The notes under the pieces are model-generated. The model searched no databases and was not told where the DNA came from. It saw nothing but the letters and a program-made list of their open reading frames with translations. This document shows positions 11,961 through 23,316 of a stretch of 64,000 nucleotides of DNA, piece after piece. Positions within the stretch are counted from its first letter, which is position 1, and each line of letters begins with the position of its first letter. The stretch lies in the NCBI GenBank assembly GCA_933207985.1, contig OW240921.1, forward strand, positions 18,295,828 through 18,359,827, in the 5' to 3' direction. The position numbers and the translations under genes were made by a program. The DNA is from Pelobates cultripes. Taxonomy: Eukaryota; Chordata; Amphibia; Anura; Pelobatidae.

Positions 11961-13716
11961 ATATAAAAAATTAAAAACCTAAACAATTATACAAAAAACA
12001 ATAAAATTGCTAACTTTGGCCAGCGTTTGTGACTAAGCGGCTACATCAAAAGACTGGAAATACCCCATTTGGAATACCCTGGGTTGTCTACATTTGAAAA
12101 TGGTATGCCATGATGGGGTTATTTCACATTCCTGGGCTACCATATGGTCTCAAAAGGCAACTAAGGTCCAGCAAACCAATCTGGCAAACTAGATCGGGCA
12201 AGCCCTATATTGACCCTGTAACTTTCCAAAACACCATAAAACCTGTACATGGGGGCTATTGTTATACTCTGGAGACTTCGTTGAACACAAATATGAGTGT
12301 TCTAAATCAGTAAAACGTATTCTGATGATTGAATCAGTTTTTGTGTAAAACAATGCTAAAAACAAAAGAAAAAGGCTAACTTTGGCCAGTGTTTGTGCCT
12401 AATTGGCTACTACAAAAGACTGGACATACCCCATTTTGAATACCCTGGGTTGTCTACTTTTAAAAATGGTATGCCATGATGGGGTTAATTTCTATTCCTG
12501 GGCTGCTATGTGGTCTCAAAGGCAATATAGGCCTTCAAACCAATCTGGCAAATTTCAATGTGCAAACATGGGAAAGCCCTACATTTGACCCCTGTAAGTT
12601 TGCAAAAGCCCATAAAACCTGTACATAGGGGGCACTGTTGTACTTGGGAGATGTTGCTGAACACATATTGTTTTTTTTTTGTCAGTAACACATAAACTAA
12701 AAATCCATGCCTAAAGTAGAATGTGTGTAAAATATAACATACAAAAATGACTACCCAAACGTTTGACAGAGACTGGTGGTAGAATTAGTGCATGGAAAGA
12801 GTTAACATACCACCATTTGAAATACCCTAGGGTGTCAACTTTTCAAAAATATGTGGTTTGATGGGGGTAAATTATATCGTCCCGCTTCAAAAATGTCCCA
12901 AATGGGACATGGGTGCATGATGACACTGTGAAAATTCCAAGTTGGAAAACTGGAGTGCGCACCCTACAAATAAGGTATTTTAGCCCCCAGAGAACCTGCA
13001 CACCTATACATGGGTGGTATCGCTGTACTCAGGAGATGATACTGAACACATATTGGTGTTCTTTGGCAGTAACCCTTAAAGTTCTCAGTACATATATTCT
13101 TAAATTGCTATGTGTCTCAAACAAATCACCAATATTATAATTTAGTTTTTTGGCATAGATTGGTGGTAAAATAGCTGCATGAAAATATTCAAAATACCCC
13201 AGGTTTAATACCTTAGGTTGTCTTCTTTTAAAAAATATATACATGTGTGGGGTTATTCAGGGATTCCTGACAGATGTCAGTGTTACAATGTAATTTGCGT
13301 TCATTTTGAAAAAAAATTGGTTTGGAAATAGCAAAGTGCTACTTGTGCTTATAGCCCTATAACTTTCCAAAAAAAGCTAAGAACATACTAACATTGGATA
13401 TTTCTAAACTCAGGACAAAATGTAGAAACTATTTAGCATGGGTGTTTTTTTGCTGTTGTAGATGCGTAACAGAAGTTCGAAAAAGTGTGTTTTTTTTATT
13501 TTTTTATCATATTTTATAATTTTTTTATAGTAAATTATATGATATGAAAATAATGGTATCTTTAGAAAGACCATTTAATGGTGAGTATATAATAAGTGTG
13601 GGTACAGTAAATGAGTAAGAGGAAAATTACAGCTAAACATAAACACAGAAATGTAAAAATAGCCTTGGTCCCAGTGGCAAGAATTTTGAAAAACGGGATG
13701 GTCACTAAGGGGTTAA
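11961..13716. repeat. Right arm of fold-back element, ~385-bp monomers
   Basis: Inverted relative to 2750-4141. The motif ACAT(A/G)GG(G/T)GG..CTGTTGTACT..GGAGAT recurs at about 12247, 12626 and 13008. The outer end carries GTGGGTACAGTAAATGAG and finishes CACTAAGGGGTTAA. Confidence 0.65.
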
Positions 13717-13990
13717 AGACATCACAGTTTAAAGGAATCGCTGTGTAAAAGTACCATAGTATAAAAACATAACAGTATAAAGCACCCTAAAATAAAAGGC
13801 ACCATAATATAAAGGCACCATAGAATAAAGGTAAATTTGGGAGGGAGGTGCCAAATAAAGGATCCGGCCCGGGTGCCAAATGCTCCAGGTACGCCCCTGT
13901 GCATAATGTACCACAGTTTAAAGGCATCATTGTATGAAGGCATTACAGCATAAGGAACCTAAAATAGCAAAAACATATAAAGTAATAAAG
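13717..13990. mobile_element. Possible hAT-type remnant
   Basis: Contains GGTGCCAAATGCTCCAGG followed by TACGCCCCTG, resembling the ends of the element at 26845-28182 (CCTGGAGCCTTTGGCACC). It is surrounded by A-rich direct repeats of AGTATAAAG(G)CACC type. No coding sequence is seen. Confidence 0.4.
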
Positions 13991-14195
13991 AGAAAAAACA
14001 TACATGTCCGTAAGTAAAGGGAGCAAAATGCTCACATCCTAAGGGTTGTAGGACAGGAAAAAGACTGAGGACCTTAGGAATGAAGCCTCCTTTTAAAGCC
14101 TTTAGTGTTTTTCCTGTCCTATTAGCTGTAAGGGGCGGAGCTAATCCATGATGTATATGCAGCCATGATTAGCCAGGAAAAAAAAATATATATAT
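13991..14195. mobile_element. DIRS-like terminal fragment
   Basis: The stretch GGGGCGGAGCTAATCCATGA, then GCAGCCATGATTAGCCAGG, parallels 32415-32466 (GGGGAGGAGCTAACCCATGA, then CTGCCATGAATAATGATCAGG). Both look like ends of one repeat family, tentatively DIRS-like. No open frame is attached. Confidence 0.35.
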
Positions 14196-14197
14196 AT

Positions 14198-14485
14198 AAA
14201 TAAATGAACTTTTGTACAATATTCTAATTTTTCGAGTATACACACACAGGTGATACTCGAAAAATTTGAATATTGTACATGTAATATTCTAATTTACTGA
14301 GATTGTGGATTTGGGGTTTTCATGAGCTGTAAGCCATAATCATCGCACTTATGACAAATCACGGCTTGAACTATCTTGCTTTGCAAATAAGGCATCTTAT
14401 TTCTCATATATTAGTTTCCCCTTTTACATTGCATTACTGAAATAAATGAACTTTTGTACAATATTCTAATTTTTCGAGTATCACC

Positions 14486-14535
<50 letters not shown>

Positions 14536-14650
14536 CCCCCCCTATATATATATATATATATATACACACAGGTGATACTCGAAAAATATTTATATATAGG
14601 GGGGGTGTATGTGTGTGTATATATATATATATATATTTCTATATATAGAC
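14198..14650. mobile_element. Cluster of Tc1 terminal fragments in TA repeats
   Basis: A 241-bp internally deleted copy spans 14247-14487 with ends CAGGTGATACTCG and CGAGTATCACCTG. Single terminal fragments occur at 14198-14239 and 14571-14588. They match the ends of the larger copy at 14652-16769 and are separated by (TA)n and (AC)n tracts. Confidence 0.8.
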
Positions 14651-15386
14651 ACAGGTGATACTCGAAAAATTAGAATATTGTACAAAAGTTCATTTATTTC
14701 AGTAATGCAATGTAAAAGGGGAAACTAATATATGAGAAATAAGATGCCTTATTTGCAAAGCAAGATAGTTCGATGATTATGGCTTACAGCTCATGAAAAC
14801 CCCAAATCCACAAGCTCAGTAAATTAGAATATTACATGCAATCAATAAAACAAGGAGTGTACATGGAACAATATTGGACCTCTGAAAAGTATAAGCATGC
14901 ATATGGACTCAGTAATTGGTTTGGGCCCCTTTTGCAGCAATTACTGCCTCAATGCGGTGTGTTATGGAAGTTATAAACCAGTGGCACTGCTGAGGTGTTA
15001 TGGAAGACCAGGATGCTTCAATAGCTGCCTTCAGCTCTGCTGTATTGTTCGGTCTCAGGTCTCTCATCTTTCTCTTGGCAATGCCCTATAGATTCTCTAT
15101 GGGGTTCAGGTCAGGCGAGTTTGCTGGTCAATCAAGCACAATAATCCCACGGTCATTGAACCAGGCTTTGGTGCTTTTGGCATTGTGGGCAGGTGCCAGG
15201 TCTTGCTGGAAAATTAAGTCAGCAACCCCATAGAGCTCATCAGCAGAAGAAAGCATGAAGTGCTCTAAAATATCCTAGTAGACGGCTGCGTTGACCCTGG
15301 ACTTAATGAAGCACAGTGGACCAACCCCAGCAGATGACATGGCTCCCCAAATCAACACAGACTGTGGAAACTTCACACTTGGCTTC

Positions 15387-15902
15387 AATATATATAGGCT
15401 ATAGGTTCTACAGTAGGAAGGAAAAACAAAACATCATAGTGTACTATCTGAGATAAAAATTGATAGTGGTGTTCAAAGTTGCACTCACAATAAGTAGATT
15501 GATTGAAGGCACATCAATATTAAGGTTGACTAACGATCTTCCCCACGTATAAGGGCATATAGGAGAAAAATAAATGCAGTAATAAATGCAGACTGTTATT
15601 CACCTGGTAAAGCGCTATATAAAGAAACACTTACAGAATTGCAGAGGTGTAAAAGCATGTAGTATCACAGATGCCCAGGAATCCAGGGAGAGTCCGTCAA
15701 AACATTCAAGTACAAATAAGCAAAGCCTATTGACTTGTGAAATTTATTCAATATAACAGTTTAAAACAAAACATAAATAAAAATACAATCAGAATAAAAA
15801 TCTCCTATAAAATCCCAACCCTGCGCGTTTCGTCTGGCACAACGCAGACTTCCTCAGGGGTAAAATAAAGATCAGTCTCCTGTGTAGATTCATTTTGCCG
15901 CC
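15387..15902 (-). mobile_element. Non-autonomous PLE-derived insertion with ribozyme-like hairpin
   Basis: Interrupts the Tc1 transposase. The sides carry CACACTTGGCTTC (15374-15386) and CACACTGGACTTC (15903-15915), an imperfect 13-bp duplication. On the minus strand it begins near GGGCGGCAAAATGAATC, carries a hammerhead-like core, and ends in a short TA tract. It has no coding capacity. The PLE link rests on the shared ribozyme-like module also found at both ends of 58178-63392. Confidence 0.7.
15824..15857 (-). ncRNA. Hammerhead-ribozyme-like motif
   Basis: On the minus strand: CTGAGGA, then GTCTG, a loop, CAGAC, then GAAAC. This fits the hammerhead core CUGANGA-helix II-GAAA, with helix II fully paired. 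PLE terminal regions are known to carry hammerhead motifs. Helices I and III and the cleavage site could not be assigned with confidence. Confidence 0.6.
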
Positions 15903-16769
15903 CACACTGGACTTCAAGCATCTTGCAGTGTGTGCCTCTCCATTCTTCCTCCAGACTCTGGGTCCTTGGTTTCCAAATGAGATGCAAAAGTTGCTCTCAT
16001 CAGAAAAGAGGACTTTGGACCACTGAGCAACAGACCAAGTCTGTTTTTCTTTAGCCCAGGTAAGACGCTTCTGACGTTGTTTGTTGTTCAGGAGCGGCTT
16101 GACAAGAGGAATACAACATCTGAAGCCCATGTCCAGGATCCGTCTGTGTGTGGTGGCTCTTGATGCACTGACTCCAGCCTCAGTCCACTCCTTGTGAAAG
16201 TCCCCAACACATTTGAATGGCCTTTTCCTGACAATCCTCTCCAGGCTGCGGTCATCCCTGCTGCTTGTGCACCTTTTTCTTCCACACATTTCCCTTCCAC
16301 ATAACTTTCTATTAATGTGCTTTGATACAGCACTTTGGGAACATCCAACTTCCTTCGCAATTACCTTTTGAGGCTTTCCCTCCTTATGGAGGGTGTCAAT
16401 GATGGTTTTCTGCACAACTGTCAGGTCAGCAGTCTTTCCCGTGATTGTGATTCCTACTGAACAAGACTGAGAGACCATTTAAAGGCTCAGAAACCCTTTG
16501 CAGGTGTTATGGCTTACTTAGCTGATTAGAGTGGGACACTGTGAGTCTAGAATATTGCACCTTTTCAGAATATTTTATTTACTGTGATTGTGTATTTGGG
16601 GTTTTCATGAGCTATAAGCCATAATCATCGCACTTATGACAAATCACGGCTTGAACTACCTTGCTTTGCATGTAATATGTCTATCTCATATATTAGTTTC
16701 CCCTTTAACATTGCATTACTGAAATAAATGAACTTTTGCACGATGTTCTAATTTTTCGAGTATCACCTG

Positions 16770-17205
16770 TATAGATAAAAGCCCTATATTCCATGATTTA
16801 ATTGCTGGCACACGCAACACTCTCTGCCAATGCCACCTGTTCATGCACTGGGCTGTGGCCAATTTCAATAAACTCACTTCAGCATATCAAATCATCAAAC
16901 CGTACTCGTTCGATTCCATGGCAGCGTTCACATATTTTTGCCTCCTCAACATTTAACTCGTTCACAACACTTAAAGTTACTAGAATACAACCGTTAACAT
17001 TTTCAGTTCATTCTAAAAGAATACGCGCTGCTCCTATTACCTCTAGTAATATCCCAGTATATATCATGTAATGTATGGGACAATAGACTCATCTGCATAT
17101 GCCATATATATCCCTCAACCCAAGTGGGAATTGAAACATGCATTTAATTATTGGTGATGTAATGTCAACACGTATTCAGTGTTAAACTGTTAAACTATTT
17201 GCCTT
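16770..17205. other. Unclassified sequence between Tc1 and split repeats
   Basis: An open frame at 16802-17071 (+) has no recognised motif. By position it could be the 3' interior of the element whose terminal repeats follow at 17206. Confidence 0.3.
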
Positions 17206-17440
17206 CTTTTATAGGCCTACCCGAATATCGGTTCAGGCACACCACAACCGACTTACACCATTACCCAGCCTACAAAGACCTCCCCTTCCTCTGGGCTGAG
17301 ACTGCCCGGTTCAGCCCACCCACCACTCCTATTATTAAGCCATTCATCTTGGTGGGCCCCCTTTTATAGGCTTACCCGAATGTTGGTTCTGATACACCAC
17401 AACCGACTTACACTCCCATTACTATAACTCGGCTTATTGT
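17206..17440. mobile_element. Terminal direct repeats of a second Ngaro/DIRS-like element
   Basis: Two direct copies of TTTTATAGGC(C/T)TACCCGAAT followed by CACCACAACCGACTTACAC lie at about 17208-17272 and 17363-17425. The CACACC...CAACCGA segment resembles module A of the element at 6355 in reverse complement. No linked recombinase could be recognised. Confidence 0.45.
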
Positions 17441-17979
17441 ATACGACCACAAATGTGTATATATTTTAACCCCTTAAGGACACAGCTTCAGAAGCTTGTC
17501 TTACGCTTAATGACACAAGCAATTTTTGCATTTTCTTGCTGTATGCGTTCAACTGCAATTTGCATCTCTCTCGTTTATTGCACCGACACATATTATATAC
17601 TGTTTTTTAAAGGACATAAAGGGCTTTAATTTGATGTAACATATATATATATAAATGCTTATTTATTATTTAAAAAATACAGAAAAATGCAAAAAAAAGA
17701 AAAATTTTGTGTTTTTTGTACAGTTTTTGCAATAATAATGTGTGCCTAATTAGTGCAGGTTAAAGAAAGTAATTAAAAATAAATTTATTTAGTTGTTCTG
17801 ATTTACAAAATATATAATGTGTCTGGGATTTAAAGTTTTTTTTGGTAGTTACAGGTCATAAAGCACAAGGAGTAAAATAAACTTTTAATGTAGAGCGATT
17901 TTTTTTGTATGTTTGTCTTGTAAGCTTAATAGCCATAAAAGAAAACAAAATTGCCACACAAAAGTATATATTTATATAA

Positions 17980-20430
17980 AGTAGACATCACAGGCTATTG
18001 TCCTAAGGTTTTTTTGACACTTTCTAAGTAGCCATTTCACCGCCAATCTCTGCTAAATATTGGAGTAAAATTTAGTTTTTTGGAGTTTTTGGCACACAAA
18101 CTTATAACAAAGAACTTCCCATGTATATTTTGTAAAGTTGGTGTGTGCTATTCCTGTACAAAGTTTTATTTTGTGTTCAGTTACTTCTGCTGAGTACAAC
18201 GATACCCCCATTGTATGTCTTTGGCACTATTTCGTGAAGCTACAGTGCCATATAGGAGACCTGTCCGTTTCAACATTTACAGTAGAATTTTGAGAGGCGG
18301 ATTTAATGGGCCTATGCTTCAATTTGGGGTATTATAGCAGTTTGACTGTTCAAAAAAACCCACAAAGGCCTACCATTTATAAAAGTAGACACTCCAGGGT
18401 ATCTCATATGGTGCATATTGTGCCTTAACATGCCCCCATTTTTTCACCAATATATGCCAAAGTATGTGGTAAAAAATAATTTTGGGCATTTTTTACATAC
18501 GGATTACATTTTTGCTGGGCATTTTGTACATTTCATATGTGCCACTAAGTTCAAACCCCCCAAATTATGCTCAGCTAAGTCTTCTGAGTAAAACAATATG
18601 CCCAATGTATGACCTAGACACTATTTTGTGAAGTTACACTGCTATAAAAGAGACGTAACAAGTTAAGGTTTTTAAGTGTGAATTTTCATGGAGGGTTTTG
18701 ATGCGTCCGTGCCCACTTTGGAGCACTTGAGCAGGCTACATATTACAACTACACCATAAAGGCATACCATTTCTTAAAGAACACATCCCAGGGTATTTCA
18801 AAAGGCATATTTTGAACCTTAGCGTGGGATAATTTTTCCGCTAGCTTGTACCAAGTGTAATGGTAATAAGCGTTTTTTTGCCTTTTTGACACACAAAGTA
18901 AATTTGCGCAGTACATTTTGCAAATCTTATGTGTGCTACGACTGTATAATACTTCATATGTTGCTCAGCTATGTCGGCTGAGTACATCAATACCCCCGTA
19001 TGTACCTTTGCCAGGTATATGTGGACATCGGAGGGGCACATTTGGGACACAGCCATTCCAGTTCATTTCAAACTTTAAATTTTTACACTGTTCCCATGTC
19101 CCATTTTAGAGTATTTTACCAGGCTATATAATCCAAATACCCCATAAAGCCATACCATTTCTTAAAGAAGACATCCCGGGGTAATTCAAAAGGCATATTT
19201 TGAACCTTAGCGTGGGATAATTTTTCCGCTAGCTTGTACCAAGTGTAGTGGTAATAAGCATTTTTTCTGCCTTTTTGACACACAAAGTGAGTTTGCGCAG
19301 CATATTTTGCAAACCTTATGTGTACTACGACTGTATACTACTTCATATGTTGCTCAGCTATGTCGGCTGAGTACATCAATACCCCCGTATGTACCTTTGC
19401 CAGGTTTATGTGGACATTGAAGGGGCACATTTGAGACACAGCCATTCCATTTTTTTTCAAACTTTGAATTTTTACGCTGTGTCCATGTCCCATTTTAGAG
19501 TATTTTAAAAGGCTATATAATCCAATTACACCATAAAGGCATACCATTTCTTAAAGAAGACATCCCGGGGTAATTCAAAAGGCATATTTTGAACCTTAGC
19601 GTGGGATAATTTTTCCGCTAGCTTGTACCAAGTGTAGTGGTAATAAGCATTTTTTCTGCCTTTTTGACACACAAAGTGAGTTTGCGCAGTATATTTTGCA
19701 AACCTTATGTGTACTACGACTGTATACTACTTCATATGTTGCTCAGCTATGTCGGCTGAGTACATCAATACCCCCGTATGTACCTTTGCCAGGTTTATGT
19801 GGACATTGAAGGGGCACATTTGAGACACAGCCATTCCATTTTTTTTAAACTTTGAATTTTTACGCTGTGTCCATGTCCCATTTTAGAGTATTTTAAAAGG
19901 CTATATAATCCAATTACACCATAAAGGCATACCATTTCTTAAAGAAGACATCCCGGGGTAATTCAAAAGGCCTATTTTGAACCTTAGCGTGGGATAATTT
20001 TTCCGCTAGCTTGTACCAAGTGTAGTGGTAATAAGCATTTTTTCTGCCTTTTTGACACACAAAGTGAGTTTGCGCAGTATATTTTGCAAACCTTATGTGT
20101 ACTACGACTGTATACTACTTCATATGTTGTTCAGCTATGTCGCTGAGTACAGCAATACCCCCGTATGTACCTTTGCCAGGTATATGTGGACATTGAAGGG
20201 GCACATTTGAGACACAGCCATTCCAGTTTTTTCCAAACTTTGAATTTTTACGCTGTGTCCATGTCCCATTTTAGAGTATTTTACAAGGCTATATCATCCA
20301 ATTACACCATAAAGGCATATCATTTCTTAAAGAAGACATCCCAGGGTAATTCAAAGGCATATTTTGAACCTTAGCGTGGGATAATATTTCCGCTAGCTTG
20401 TACCAAGTGTAGTGGTAATGAGCATTTTTA
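17980..20430. repeat. 389-bp tandem array
   Basis: The marker TTG(C/T)TCAGCTATGTCG recurs at 18961, 19350, 19739 and 20127, giving a period of 388-389 bp. These four units look nearly identical. Two more diverged units with TGAGTA(A/C)AAC lie to the left (about 18189 and 18578) at the same spacing. Each unit contains GCATACCATTTCTTAAAGAA and GCGTGGGATAATTTTTCCGC. Confidence 0.85.
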
Positions 20431-20559
20431 AATGTATTTTTTTACTTTGTAAAACTTTTTTTACTTTGTAAAACCCATTTTTAAACTTTTTTTTTTACTT
20501 ATTAAATGTTTTACACTATCTTAACTTTTTTTACACTTTTAATTTTTTTTCTAAACTTT

Positions 20560-21245
20560 TCTTTTACCGTTAACCCCTAACTAGCAGTAAGCAGCACTAA
20601 CCGTAAATTCCCCATTTTCCCATAACTCCCACCCACCCCAGCTAGCAAAATATTTAATTATAAAATATTTAAATTAATTAATTAAATAAATGGAACCCCT
20701 GAGGGTTAAAAAAAATAAATAAAAGTTAATCCTCAGGGGTTAAAAAAATTAGATCACAGTATAATACTGTGATCTGTATTTTGATCACTGTAGGCAGTGA
20801 TCAGCTGGCAGGGAAGGGGTTAATTTTTATTTAGACTGGGTAAAGGGGGTGGTATTTTTTTTTTTTTTACTTAAACGTTACTAAAACATTTAAAAAATTT
20901 TTTTTTTTACCTTTTTAAAGCTTATTTTAAAACTTTTTTTAACGTTAATCCCTAGTTAGCCTAACACCAAATTCCCCAATTCCCCACTAACTTCCACCCA
21001 TCCCAGCTAGCTAAATATATAATTTTTTAATATTTAAATTAATTAATAAAATAAATTTAACCCCTTAGGGTTAAAAAAAAATAATTAACCCTCAGGGGTT
21101 AAAAAAAAAAATCAGATGACATTAAAATGTATACCCTGCCAATTGATCACTGTAGTCAGTGATCAATTGGCAGGGAAGGGGTTAATTTTATTAAAACAGG
21201 GGCAGGGGGGGTGGGATTTAACTTTAATTTTTTTTTTTTTTTTTT
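20560..21245. repeat. 362-bp direct duplication
   Basis: The hairpin GATCACTGTAGGCAGTGATC at 20783 recurs as GATCACTGTAGTCAGTGATC at 21145. Both are followed by GGCAGGGAAGGGGTTAAT and preceded by CCTCAGGGGTTAAAAAAA and a CCACCCAYCCCAGCTAGC block. Confidence 0.75.
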
Positions 21246-21572
21246 ACACAGGGAAGCAGATCAGCACTGATCCGTCTCCCTGCACTTCACACAGAACCCG
21301 GAAGTGCAGGGAGGCGGAAGGTGAGTATGTGGAGCACATGTGCTCGCTCTGACATGCTGTCAGAGCGAGCACCGGTGCTGGGGCAGCCCGATCGGGTGCT
21401 CCCGGTCTGCCTCTAATGCAGAGGCAGACCGGAGCACCGTTAACCCCGCGATTGCCGCGATCGCGGCGATCTGGGGTTAACTTAAGAAAATGACGGAAAT
21501 TTTACGTCAACGGTCCTTAACTGAAGGACAAGGTTGACGGAAAATTTCCGTCCACGGTCGGGAAGGGGTTAA

Positions 21573-22320
21573 AGTGCACTTATAATGAAATCATATATAT
21601 GCATTATATATGTATAGTATATTATAAAATGCTTTAATTATTTTATAATATATTATACATATATAACATATGTATAATACATTTATTTTTATTTTATTTT
21701 TACTTTATAGCAGCCTGGGGGACTGTCTTACAGCTCAGAGAGTCCCCCTGCTGGCAGCTCCTAGACTCCTAATGCTTCTATTGATCATGGTGATCACATG
21801 GCCCTGGAGGGCCGAGGTGGCCGGAGCTGCTGCAGGGGGACTGCTGGTGTCTCCGGCAGCCCCCCCCACCGACCATGATTGTTACGGATCGCCGGTCCAG
21901 TTAAGTCCAGGGCTCCTATTTGCCTTAACGACCGTTTTTTGTCATATATGATCCAAGTACTTTGTATGTACTTTATAAACGTTTATTTAACTTTTATTAA
22001 CTTCATAAACTTTTTTGAAGGCACTAGGGGGACTGTCTGAGAGCTCAGGCAGGTCCCCTACAGGCACTACACAAGCCGGCTATTCCGGCCATGTGATCGC
22101 GAGGACTGAATTAGGCAGTGGGGATCTGCCTGTGCTCCCAGACAGACCCCAGGATCGCGATCACCGGTGGGTTACTAGTGGGCAGATGGGAAAGGATCCC
22201 TTCCTCTTCCTGTCCAGCCTCACACACAGAGATTGCAGAAGTTAGGACAGCAGCGGGTTTTACACTTTCTGGAATAGTTTCTGCAGGTCTGCTATTAAAG
22301 GCTCCTTAAGGACTGCAGGC
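21573..22320. repeat. TTAA-family interior segments
   Basis: Two successive blocks carry AGGGGGACTGTCTGAGAGCT (about 22026) or GGGGGACTGTCTTACAGCTC (about 21717), plus the GTGATCACATGGCC module. They resemble the interiors at 5.7, 30.2, 37.8 and 48.5 kb. No gene is recognised. Confidence 0.5.
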
Positions 22321-23157
22321 CAAGGCTCCTGATACATATCTCTCACCAGCCAATTTAACTGCAAAATGACACATTGCAAGTGTTGAAAACAGGCACCCCC
22401 TACTGGACAGGCCCACGTAGGCAGGTGCCAGAACTGTGCTGGCTTGTGATGTGTGTCAATTGCTATAACATAAAAAGGTTAATACAGTTTATAGGTGATT
22501 TTAAATATGTTCTTAAATGTCAGAATTTCCAGAGAAGTGACTGTTTACCCTTGAACGACAATATAATGCATGCAAACTTGATATTTAATTCACATTTTTT
22601 ATGCATGAACCCAGTTTTCAACCTTTAAATTCTAAGGTAAACAAATATACAAAGTATAATAAATACTTGCTTAAAGCGACCATGTTTAAAACTTTCCATA
22701 CAAAGTAAATCTTTATATTAAAAAACCCTCTTTCTGACAGTGTTGGGATTTCTTTAAATTTAAATTTAAAGATGCACAGTAGTAGTGACTACTTTCTCAC
22801 AAGTAATTGCCAGTCTTTGTAAAAAGATGGAGTTGCTACCACTATTTTCAATCATAAATTGTGACATTTGATGCATCATCCAGCTTATTGTGCATGCGCA
22901 AGATTACCTATAGAAGATCACACACTTTCAAGGTATCCTTCATATGAAGTAGCTGAAGAAGTATGGTGACTAGAAGATAGCGGCACTGAAGGGGGAGGTT
23001 TAGGGTTCCTATATACCATATCGGCTCTACCTCCCTCTCCGCCACCTTCACACAACTGAGCATGTCACCTTCTACGACCATAAATTGATAATATATGTAT
23101 ATAATATAAATAACATATTATGTAAAAGTAACTGTTTAAAACATGAATGCCACTCAC
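22321..23157. other. Low-repeat sequence downstream of Ly6-like exon 3
   Basis: Lies 3' of exon 3 on the minus strand. It was read for further cysteine-rich exons with phase-1 borders; none was convincing. Confidence 0.4.
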
Positions 23158-23316
23158 TGTCATAACCAAAAGAGTTGCAGTCGTCCCCATCACAGCATTT
23201 AATACTTGTTGTAATTGTAGCAGGATTAGTGCCGCCAATATCGAGAGAACCCGCATAGCCACAGATTATGGTGTCATCAACACATCCCTTGACAATGGCA
23301 CTGGAATGTTCACCAG
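23158..23316 (-). CDS. Exon 3 of Ly6-like gene
   Basis: 159 bp. The acceptor reads CCGGCAG/CTGGTG at the 23317/23316 border and the donor GACA/GTGAGT at 23158/23157. It is phase 1 at both ends, with 52 whole codons. It carries the last five cysteines: VKGCVDDTIIC and SIKCCDGDDCN. Confidence 0.9.

Larger units (their letters stand above)
14890..16478 (-). pseudogene. Tc1-type transposase, split and decayed
   Basis: The N-terminal part reads from the ATG at 16478 to about 15916. It has a helix-turn-helix with TVVQKTIIDTLHKEGKPQKV and GCSQSAVSKHINRK, and the first catalytic Asp in LFSDESNF. The C-terminal part resumes below 15373 with LIWGAMSSAGVGPL, then FQQDLAPAHNAKS and NSPDLNPIENL, which hold the second Asp and the final Glu of the DDE triad. 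A PLE-derived insertion separates the halves. The C-terminal half has at least three in-frame stops, two of them where the family has Trp. Intact Tc1 transposases are about 340 residues and cut at TA. This copy cannot be active. Confidence 0.9.
14652..16769 (-). mobile_element. Tc1-type DNA transposon, interrupted
   Basis: Terminal inverted repeats start CAGGTGATACTCGAAAAATT at 14652 and end CGAGTATCACCTG at 16769. The right end is followed by TA, the Tc1 target; the left flank is not TA. The interior carries a decayed minus-strand transposase split by a 516-bp insertion at 15387-15902. Confidence 0.9.
17466..21572. mobile_element. TTAA-bounded element with internal tandem repeats
   Basis: TTAA lies at 17466-17469 and 21569-21572, with ends CCCCTTAAGGACAC and GGGAAGGGG. 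It is about 4.1 kb and has no recognisable gene. The interior consists of 389-bp tandem units, a 362-bp direct duplication, and a GC-rich right part with long hairpins (for example GCCTCTAATGCAGAGGC near 21415). Confidence 0.65.

Noticed and set aside
16802..17071. Candidate recombinase frame before the split repeats at 17206
   Set aside because: No FRIGAA or GRW-type motif could be read in any frame, so it was left unclassified.
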